In this document: positions 8,042-16,063 of the stretch, piece after piece
Layout: every line of letters begins with the position of its first letter
Numbering within the stretch: the stretch's first letter is position 1
DNA from: Baffinella frigidus
Lineage: Eukaryota; Cryptophyceae; Cryptomonadales; Baffinellaceae
Direction: 5' to 3'
DNA length: 16,850 bases
Assembly (NCBI GenBank): GCA_026770585.1
Contig: MU646470.1
Span: 513,840-530,689 of the forward strand
Notes under the pieces: generated by a model
The model's database searches: none
The model's input: only the letters and a program-made list of their open reading frames with translations
Told to the model about the DNA's origin: nothing
Translations under genes and position numbers: made by a program

Positions 8042-8375
8042 ACCCTAAACAATTCAATCCTAAATCCTAAACATTAAACCCTAAACCCAAAAATCCAAAC
8101 CCTGAACTCTAAAACCTAAACCCAAACTCCAACTCCCAAACCCCAAACCCCAAACCCTCGAAACCCGCACGCAAATGCCGTTTTGAGAAGCCAAGGCCCC
8201 TAATATCGCCCCAAACCCTACACCCTAAGCCCTACACCCTACACCCTTGACCCTAAACCCCAAGCCCCAAACCCACAACCCTACACCCTAAACCCTAAAC
8301 CCTAAACCCTAAAACCTAACCCCTCAACCCTCAGCCCTCAACCCTCAACCCTCAACCCTCAACCCGGGCCTGATA
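6453..8375. repeat. Interstitial degenerate telomere-like array, part 2
   Basis: About 1.9 kb of CCCTAAA-derived heptamers without a gene. Local runs are homogenised for one variant: CCCTACA near 7660-7695, CCATAAA near 7795-7830, CCCTCAA near 7985-8045 and again 8320-8365. Small non-repeat islands occur at about 7399-7440 and 8160-8212. The heptad spacing is largely kept despite base changes. Confidence 0.9.
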
Positions 8376-8700
8376 GGGCTTTCTCTGCTCGCGACCGAGC
8401 AAGGGCACGCACCATTAATTAGTGGGGTCCTAGGTTCCTAAGAATGGTCCTACCATAGGGCCCTGTGGCGGTGTGAGATCCTACCTGCGAGTGCCTCACG
8501 AGTGCCCCCCGTGCTCCGCTATGGGGGAATGCATGGTGGCCCTTCAGTTCCTTGAAGTTTAGGTCCTTTAGGTTGTCAATGCTCCCGACATAGCCCAACG
8601 ACACGCCTGTCAGCAGAAAAGATCTGCAGGAATGGCGGTGGTGGCATCAGTAGAGACCACTCTCTCGGCGCAGGACGAACCTTACCACCTTTTCCGAGAA
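8376..8700. repeat. Subtelomeric repeat fragments (D-like and repeat G)
   Basis: The part near 8388-8412 resembles the reversed right arm of element D (CGAGCAAGGGCACGCACC), followed by GGTCCTAGG-type core motifs. Repeat G returns at about 8555-8610 (TAGGTCCTTTAGGTTGTCAA, then CATAGCCCAACGACACGCC). No gene is seen. Confidence 0.5.
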
Positions 8701-8810
8701 ACGATTGTTCACTAATTCTCAAGTCGCTGATTCTCCTTCTAATTCTCCTTCTTTCTCTCTGCTCACTTATTCTCCTTCTCTCTCTCTGCTCAGTTTTGTC
8801 TCTGTCTGCA
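8701..8810. repeat. Pyrimidine-rich low-complexity tract
   Basis: Repeated ATTCTCCTTCT and CTCTCTCTGCTCA units on the + strand. Predicted peptides here are compositional artefacts. Confidence 0.6.
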
Positions 8811-8947
8811 CGAGCGGCCTCACCACCCCTGAAAAAAAGACTATTGATTACAGGTGTACATGTACGTCGCTTGCAAGACACCGGGAGTTTCAGAACGTAT
8901 TCCCCTAACGTGACGCAAGGGGAAAACGCTCCCCCTGCTCGACTTGT

Positions 8948-8953
8948 TTTATT
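8948..8953 (-). terminator. Possible polyadenylation signal AATAAA for the WD40 gene
   Basis: On the minus strand GCAATAAAAC lies about 100 bp past the WD40 stop codon. It is the classical hexamer, though many protists do not use it, so its role is uncertain. Confidence 0.45.
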
Positions 8954-9050
8954 GCAATGTAATATAAACCGAGAAACACCTGAGCCCTGCCTGTCTTACA
9001 GATTAACAAAAGAGCTCCCCGCGAGTGTCTCCTACAGAGCCCCCCGCCCC

Positions 9051-10163
9051 TCACACCCGGTCGAGGATCATCCGCAGCAGCTCCTCGTCGAGTCCCAGCA
9101 CCTGCGACCCCGCCCCGAGCCGCGGGTGCTGCCCCATCGAAATGCAGCAGATCCATTCTTCCAGCTCGATTGCGTGGCGGAGCGCTCCCGTCGAGGAGTC
9201 CCACACCTTGCAGGTGCCTGCGAAGGAACCTGCGGCGAGCATGCTTCCGTCGGGCGAGAGGGCGGCGCTGAAAAGTGAATCCTGGTGCCCAACCATCCTG
9301 AACCGCAAAGCTCCCGTCGCCGCATCGAATAAGAGCACATTTGCCACGCAGTGGCCTCCGGCAGTTGCGATGGTCCGTCCGTCGGGAGAAGGAACCGCGA
9401 ACCTGTCCCCCTCGACACTGCTGATCATCGCACCGCTGTTGATGTCCCACTGCTTCAAAGTATTATCGTACCCCGAACTTGCGAGCCTGCGACCGTCCGT
9501 CGGGGCAAATTGCACCCACGTCACGAGAGATCCGTGCGCGTCTGGTATCGCGCGGAGCAACGCCCCCGTGATCGCGTCCCATACGCGAATGGACCCACCG
9601 TCACTCGCGCTCGCCAGCCGCGCCCCGTCCGCCGAGAACGAAACCGATGTGACCCAGTCAGTCAGTTTCTCCAACATCAGTTCCGCCTTCCCTGTCTGGG
9701 CGTCCCACAGGATCACCGTGAAGGCTCCGCCTCCGGTGGCAAGCGTTTGTCCGCACGGCGAGAACGCCACCACCTCCAATCCCGCAGTGTGCGCGTGTAC
9801 TGGGCACCCTTCATCCAGCAACGTGCGGTGACCGCTCCTGGTCACCCTGCAGAGGCACGCTCCTGTTCCGTCGTGCCTGGGTCCGGTCACGCACACGACA
9901 CCGCTCGCGGCGTCGAAGATTTTCCAGTGCTCCTCAGATTCTCCCACGCTCGCCACGAATCTGCCGTCTGGTGAAACTGCTACACTGCAGAAATGGTTTG
10001 CCGGGTAGCTCTGCACTTCCCACCGCGTCATCCTTGTCGCCGCATCTACCAGACGCACTCGCCCATCCACGGTCCCCACAGTCAGCATCCCTTCCCTGAC
10101 CGGCAGGTTGTAGGCGGTGCTGATAGGGGGTGCGGCCACACTCGTCGACCAGCGGGCGCCCAT
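9051..10163 (-). CDS. WD40-repeat beta-propeller protein, 370 aa
   Basis: A single uninterrupted frame, from an ATG in good context (CCCATGGGC, complement of 10161-10163) to TGA. Seven WD40-like blades are visible. Blade 1 (about 29-48) has VRLVDAATRMTRW. Blade 2 (59-90) has VAVSPDGRFVASVG and WKIFD. Blade 3 (130-160) has FSPCGQTLATGG and VILWDAQTG. Blade 4 (170-202) has VSFSADGARLASASDGG and IRVWD. Blade 5 (215-247) has RRLASSGYDNTLKQWD. Blade 6 (255-288) has SPDGRTIATAGG and LLFDAATG. Blade 7 (298-329) has LSPDGSMLAAGS and CKVWD. A short tail ends LGLDEELLRMILDRV. Such propellers are protein-binding scaffolds; the partner cannot be read from sequence. There is no signal peptide, membrane segment or fused domain. 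It has no introns, unlike the divergently transcribed PEPCK gene 0.8 kb away. Long frames on the + strand here are shadows. Confidence 0.9.
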   Translation of the reverse strand: MGARWSTSVAAPPISTAYNLPVREGMLTVGTVDGRVRLVDAATRMTRWEVQSYPANHFCSVAVSPDGRFVASVGESEEHWKIFDAASGVVCVTGPRHDGTGACLCRVTRSGHRTLLDEGCPVHAHTAGLEVVAFSPCGQTLATGGGAFTVILWDAQTGKAELMLEKLTDWVTSVSFSADGARLASASDGGSIRVWDAITGALLRAIPDAHGSLVTWVQFAPTDGRRLASSGYDNTLKQWDINSGAMISSVEGDRFAVPSPDGRTIATAGGHCVANVLLFDAATGALRFRMVGHQDSLFSAALSPDGSMLAAGSFAGTCKVWDSSTGALRHAIELEEWICCISMGQHPRLGAGSQVLGLDEELLRMILDRV

Positions 10164-10203
10164 GGGTTCGCCCTCCCCCCTTTAATACGTTTCCTTGAGG
10201 TCC

Positions 10204-10303
10204 TTTATGGACCTTATGGAGCTTTAATGAACGTCATACAGCAGTACGAACGTTTCTTGGCCCGATGGACCGAAACGCCGTGGTGAGCACGGCCGCGGGG
10301 GCT
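10204..10303 (+). repeat. Dispersed repeat E, forward copy
   Basis: Same family as 2737-2842 but in the opposite orientation; it includes GAACGTCATACAGCAG and GACCGAAACGCCGTGGTGAG. It sits just upstream of the WD40 start codon. Confidence 0.65.
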
Positions 10304-10369
10304 GGTCCTGGAGCTACAGCATGTTTCGACGGTTTCTACACGGAGAATTCCGACCAATTCTTTAGGTCC

Positions 10370-10425
10370 GATTTAGGTCCTTTAGGTTTTAAATGCTCCC
10401 AAAAAATACCAACGACACGCCCTTG
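10370..10425 (+). repeat. Dispersed repeat G, copy 3
   Basis: TAGGTCCTTTAGGTTTTAAA, then CAACGACACGCCCTTGCGTA, matching 1567-1625 and 8555-8610. Confidence 0.6.
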
Positions 10426-10605
10426 CGTAGAAAGGACTGCAGAGAAAGAATTTTTGCTCTCGGATCGCGTTTAGCTCTCCAGTGCAGAGGCTCGTGAAGA
10501 GGGGATACAGGGTGGCTCTGTTGGGGTGTTTGAGTTATCCCAAAGAGGAACGCGCTCGCACACACACCGAACCCAAGTCAGCCGGTTCTGAGGCTCATGG
10601 TATGA

Positions 10606-10650
10606 TTTATGGAGCTTATGGAGCTTTAATGAACGTCATACAGCAGCACG
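10606..10650 (+). repeat. Dispersed repeat E, short copy
   Basis: TTTATGGAGCTTATGGAGCT followed by GAACGTCATACAGCAGCACG, the left half of repeat E only. Confidence 0.6.
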
Positions 10651-10991
10651 ATGGATTTAGAGAGCTTATGGAGCTTATGGAGCTTATGAGTCAGTTTGAC
10701 CAGTCCTGCATCGGCGTTGGAGCCGTTCACTTTACTACGGGCCGCTGTTCCGTGTGTGTTCTATCCTCATTCGAGCTGAAAAGCAGCCAATTGCGAGGAA
10801 TCCGAGGGGGACGCCCGGGTCACACACCCCAAACGTTGCGGGATTCGGTCAGCCAATCGGATTTCGCCGAGGTTTGCCTGCCACAAAGTTCAGTTTCTTG
10901 ACTGACCACAAATTTGCACTACCCGCCGCGAACACTCACACGTTCGCCTCGCTCCGCTCGCACAGACCCGCTCTGTCCCCAACCAGAACAC

Positions 10992-11055
10992 ATGACCTCC
11001 ACCACTGAAGGCGTCCGCCGCATGGTCCCCGACCTCGTCGACTTCCCCAGTCCCG
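10992..11055 (+). CDS. pckA: PEPCK exon 1 (predicted start)
   Basis: ATG in the context CACATGACC. It encodes [20 protein letters not shown] plus P and ends one base into a codon at donor G|GTGCGC. That base joins AT of exon 2 to make GAT, so the phase fits. There is no homology to confirm it, and another upstream start is possible. Confidence 0.6.
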
Positions 11056-14000
11056 GTGCGCTCCCAGACCTGCAACTTGCTTTTACAGCTCCCCTGCACC
11101 CCTGCAGGCACCCGTCATGGGTGTGGCTGACCCCAAGATGTCTTGTCCGGTACCAGGCATTCATACCGGCTGCGCTTGAATACACCGAAGACCGCCCCAC
11201 AGGGCCTGAGCGAAAGAGGGGGATCTGTGCGCACCGGCCCGTCTGAACCCTGGCTGTGCGTGTGGCAGATGTTTCCTCGCCGGCGCCCAAGAACAAGGAC
11301 CGCGGCGCCACCCCGTCCTTCGACAACGTCGCCGACTTTGCCAGCTCCTTCTCCTCGAGAACCTCGACGCACACCGTGTCCTCGATGGTCGAGATTTCTC
11401 TCCCTGAGCAGTTCGTCGCCCACAAGGGCTGCAAGCGCAACATGAACTACGAGGAGCTGCGGGGGGAGGTGCTGTCGCGCAACGAAGGGCGCATCGTCGA
11501 CAACGACGTGATCAACGTAGACACGGGGAAGTTCACCGGGCGTTGTCCCAAGGTTCACAACCTCCCCCTTTAGAAGATCATCTTCTTCGAGCTCCCAACA
11601 TAGGCGGACACCGGAACGCATCCTGCAGAAATCCCATGCTTCCTTTCGGATCACATCAGGCCTTGAGCTGGGGCGGTCGTCCATCAAACCACATGCGTGC
11701 GATCGCCGGCGCCATTTACTGCCTGACATTCCGACGTTCTGATTGAGTGGCGAGGAGTCGCCGTGTTGCCAAACCCATGCCGCGCCAAACCCATGCCCTA
11801 GCTCTGCTCCACTTGAATCGGGCTCGACAAAATGTCGAGCCCAAATCGCAACGGTTCGCCAAAAGTTGATAAATTCCCCCTGGAAAAGTAGACTTTTGAC
11901 GATATGGGTCGAATAAAAGGACACAATCGATTTAGTCAACCCGAGTGAAACAGAGCTAGATGCCGCCGCCAAGCCAAGGAACCGTACTGTGATCCCTCCC
12001 CCCCCCACTTCATCCAGGACCAGCTTGCTCTTTGTAGACACGGTACCTGTCCTTGGGGCTGTCCCAAGGACCACTCAGGAATCTATTACCTTACCCCCCG
12101 CGCGCGCTTAATCCAGGATTGCGAGCATGGTCTCATCCGGGAACAAGTATTTTTCTTTTCAAAAATCTGCACGAAATTTACTACACGATTTCTTCGGACG
12201 TGACCCGTTGTGTAGTAATTTTCATTGCCAGCTTTTAAAAGAAAAATACTTGTTCCCGGATTAGGTCCAGGACCGCTACCATGCTCGCGATCCCTTTCTC
12301 TATCTGAGGAACCTATTGCCGTGCAACCCCCCACGCTATCTATTGCCGTGTAACCCTCTACAGTCTGTTGACTTGGTAACCCCCCCACACCATCTACCGG
12401 CCTACCCCCTCCACCCTTCATCAGGACCGTCACGTGGGGGCGCCACCATCCTTTCCCCTATCTTAAGAATCTTGTGTCGTGTAAACCCACGGAACGGTGC
12501 TGTGTCCCCTCACTCCTTGCACTCCTGAGCCTCAATACTGAATGCTACCAAACCATCCCACTTGTACTGAATGCTACCAAACCATCCCCCTTGAATGCTA
12601 CCAAACCAATACTGAATGCTACGAAACCATGACACTGGATGCAGGACCGCTACGTGGTGGATTCCGGTGCGGCGCACGACAACGTCGACTGGGGCGCCGT
12701 CAACATCCCGATCCAAGAGGCCACCTTCGACAAGGTGTCCACACACCCTCGAATATACTCCCTGCACCCTGCAACCTGGGGTGTAGGGTGTAGGGTATTG
12801 TAGGGTGCAGGGTGTACGGTGCAGGTCAACATGCCGATCCAAGAGGCCACCTTCGACAAGGTGTGCATACACCCTGCAATATACACCCTACACCCTGCTC
12901 CCTGGGGTGTAGGGTGTAGGTCAACATCCCGATCCAAGAGGTGACCTTCGACAAGGTGTGCATTTACCCTACACCAAACACCCTACACCGAACACCCTAC
13001 ATCCTACACCTTACACCCTACTCCCTACACCCTGCGCCTTGACATCCTCCAACCCTACCAACCTAAACCTCAACCTAAACCCTACTCTCTACACCCTGCA
13101 CCCTGCACCCTACCCTTTACACCCTGCACACTGCACCCTGCACACTGCACACTGCACCCTGCACACCACACCCTACACACTACACCCTGCACCCCACACC
13201 CCACACCCCACACTCAACACCCTGCAACCCACACCCTGCCCCCTAAACCCCAAACCCCAAACCTCAAACTCACCAACCACCACCCTAAACCCCACACCCT
13301 AAACCCTGAACCCTCAACCCTAAACTTAGGTGTTCGCGCTGTGTTCCGAGCGGCTCCTCTCCCTCGAGACGCTCTACGTCTTCGACGGCTTCGTCGGCTC
13401 CTCCCTCAAGTCGAACCCCCCCTCCCCCCTCCTAGCCCTATCTTCTCACGCGCTCCTTCCCCCCTGTAACAGGCCTGAAGACTCTTGACAGTTGTTCTGC
13501 ATCTTCTTCGTTGTTACTTCCAGATAGGGATGAATGGTCCAAACGTCTGACAGTTGGAGTGGGAACAGATCCCGGCGCGCCGTGCGCGTGGTGACCGAGC
13601 TCGCGTGGCACAACCACTTCTGCAAGAACATGTTCATCGAACCGGTACCCGCACCCGATTCTTTTCTTCCCGATTCCTTTTTTCCACTTGTCCCTGCAAG
13701 CAATAGGTATAACGCTCATTGGTTCTTGTTTGTCCCCTGACCATACTGGATTTCCCCTGGATTTTCCGGACGGACTAGAGCGGTTTTCTCATCTTTCGGC
13801 CACTCACCGACATGAAAATATGAACAAGGGCTCCAATTCCGGCAACTTTTGGCGTGATTCTGAAGTTTTAGAGTTTTATTTTGTGATAAAAATGCCAAAA
13901 GTGGCCGGAATTGGAGCCCTTGTTCATAAATTTCATATCGGTTGGTGGCCGACAGATGCGAAAACCGCTCTAGGAGCTGGCGGCCTTCGTGCCCCGACTA

Positions 14001-15996
14001 AATATTCTGGATTTCCCTTGGATTCCCCAGAGTGAATTTCCTCTTTTTTCAGACGGAAGAGGAGCTCGCAAACTTCGTGCCGGAGATGACCATCGTCAAC
14101 TCGCGCGCGATCTTCGCGGTACACCCGACACCCTGCACCCTACACCCTGCACCCTGCACCCTGCACCCTACACCTCACACCCTACACCTCACACCATACA
14201 CCCGAAACCCGAAACCCTAAACTCCAAACCCGAAAACAGGAGTGGGAGGCGCACGGCCTCCGCTCCGAGACGTGCGTGGCCATCGACGTCACCCGCGGGT
14301 ACACCCTGCCACCATTGTATCACTCAACTCAAGGCTAAAGGGCCTTTCTAGGACCTGCATCGAGAGTAATAAAGAAGAGAAGAAGAAGACACCCTGCCAC
14401 CAGCCCTCACAGTAGGGTCAAATCCTCATTCGGTTCGGTCCAGTACAAACGACGTGTGTGGCGATCGACGTGACCCGCGGGTACACCCTGCCACCAGCCC
14501 TCACAGTATACACCCTGCCACCAGCCCTCACAGTATACACCCTGCCACCAGCCCTCACAGTAGGGTCGCATCCTTATTCGGTTTGGTCCAGTACAAACGA
14601 CGTGTGTGGCGATCGACGTGACTCGCGGGTACACATCCAACCCTGTGCGGTTGGGCTGTGACGCTAGACCCTTGACACCCTACACACCATACAAAACCTC
14701 AACACTCTGCACCCTAACCTCTGAACCATGTACCCTAAACACTGAACCCCAAACCCTGAACCCTGAACCCTAAACCCTAAACTAGGCTCGGGGTCGTCAC
14801 CGGCACCGACTACTCCGGTAAATCCCAAATCCTAAACCCTGCACTTTCAACCCTGCACCTTCGACCCTGCACCTTCAACCCTGCACCTTCGACCCTGCAC
14901 CTTCGACCCTGCACCTTCGACCCTGCACCTTCGACCCTGCTCCTTCAACCCTGCACCTTCAACCCTGCACCTTAACCCCTGCACTTTGAATCCTGCACCC
15001 TAAACCGTGCCCCCTAAACCCTGCACCCCAAACCCTGTACCTCAAACCCTGCACCCTAAACCCTAGACCCTAAACCCTAGACCCTACCCCCTAAACCCTA
15101 AACCGAAACCCTAAACCCGAAACCTGAAACCAGGGGAGATGAAGAAGGGCGCCTTCTCCATGATGAACTACCTCCTCCCGCTCCAGGTTCTTTCGTAAAA
15201 CCACGTTGGTACTAAAGTTGTAACTGTAAACCACCCTGGTACTAAAGATGTAATCGTGCCCATTGCAGGGCATCATGTAGGATGTAGGGTGTGAACCCTC
15301 ATTCCTGACTTCCCCCTTTCCTTTGCAGGGCATCATGTAGGGTGTGGGGTGTAGGGTGTAGGGTGTAGGGTGTAAACCCTCGTCCCCGACTCCCCCTTTC
15401 CATTGCAGGGCAGCATGGTCACCAGCGTTGCTGACGTCCCCTTTCCATTGACAGGCATCCTCATTCATGACTTCCCCCTTTCCATTTCAGGGCATCGTGT
15501 AGGGTGTAAGGTGGTCATGTAGGGTGTAGGGTGTAGGTGTAAACGTTCCTGACTCCACCTTTCCATTGCAGGGCATCATGTTGGGTGTAGGGTGGCATCG
15601 TGTAGGGTGTGGGGTGTAGGGTGGTCATGTAGGGTGTAGGATGTAGCGTTCCTGACTTCCCCCTTTGCATTGCAGGGCATCATGAGCATGCACTGCTCCG
15701 CGACGGTGGGCAAGGACGGCGACACCGCCATCTTCTTCGGCCTCTCCGGGACAGGCAACACCTCAACCCCACCCCCCAACCGCTAAACCCAAGCCCCAAA
15801 CCCATGAACTATACCCCTGAACACTCAACACTCAACACTCAACACCCAACACTCAACGCTCATCCCTAAACTCTCAACCCCAAACCCTAAACCCTGCGCC
15901 CGCACGCAGGCAAGACGACGCTCTCGGCCGATCCGACGCGGCAGCTCATCGGCGACGACGAGCATGGGTCACCCCTACACCCTTCAACCCTCAACC

Positions 15997-16063
<67 letters not shown>

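Larger units (their letters stand above)
10164..10991. other. Divergent intergenic region with dispersed repeats
   Basis: It separates the WD40 gene (leftward) from PEPCK (rightward). It contains repeat E at 10204-10303, a short E copy at 10606-10650, repeat G at about 10370-10425, and a 9 bp tandem (AGCTTATGG) around 10662-10688. The last 90 or so bases before 10992 are C-rich with no ATG and may be the PEPCK 5' leader. No TATA box is clear. Confidence 0.5.
11553..12644 (+). other. PEPCK intron 2 (1092 bp) with repeats and foldbacks
   Basis: GTTCAC to GGATGCAG. It contains reversed repeat F (about 11577-11637), a 10 bp hairpin GGGCTCGACA/TGTCGAGCCC at 11820-11842, a foldback element at 12119-12291, and a degenerate tandem repeat leading to the acceptor (12534-12644). 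The open frames inside are not coding. Confidence 0.75.
12735..13329 (+). repeat. PEPCK intron 3 region: telomere-like heptamers around the mini-exons
   Basis: Between the mini-exons lie segments of 90 and 59 bp, each made of C-rich repeats followed by G-rich complements (for example ACACCCTACACCCT then GGGGTGTAGGGTGT), so each is a hairpin. After 12955 about 370 bp of CCCTACA/CCCTGCA heptamers run to the exon 4 acceptor CTTAG. Confidence 0.85.
14299..14785 (+). repeat. PEPCK intron 7 with two extra copies of the exon 7 end
   Basis: GTACAC to AAACTAG. It carries exon-end copies at 14452-14480 and 14600-14628, each followed by GGGTACAC as at the real donor; a 27 bp tandem (TACACCCTGCCACCAGCCCT...) three times at 14482-14562; then telomere-like heptamers to the acceptor. 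Confidence 0.8.

Noticed and set aside
1-8375. CRISPR-like array reading of the regular repeats
   Set aside because: The units are 7 bp telomere variants without unique spacers, and the context is a eukaryotic chromosome end.
9025-9974. 268- and 207-codon + strand frames
   Set aside because: Antisense shadows of the WD40 gene; the minus strand has clear repeated blades.
10482-10901. 139-codon + strand frame upstream of PEPCK
   Set aside because: It includes repeat E and a 9 bp tandem that yields LMELMELM; no family match or consistent codon bias.
11383-11573. PEPCK start at the in-frame ATG at 11383 with no exon 1
   Set aside because: Possible, but coding-like sequence continues upstream to an acceptor at 11268 whose phase matches exon 1, so the spliced model was preferred.
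11115-12074. 319-codon minus strand frame
   Set aside because: It is antisense to PEPCK exon 2 and runs through intron 2, repeat F and a hairpin; no domain, and the PEPCK frame explains the conserved part.
12958-13302. Peptides of the [11 protein letters not shown] type across PEPCK introns
   Set aside because: Direct translation of telomere-like heptamers; not protein-coding.
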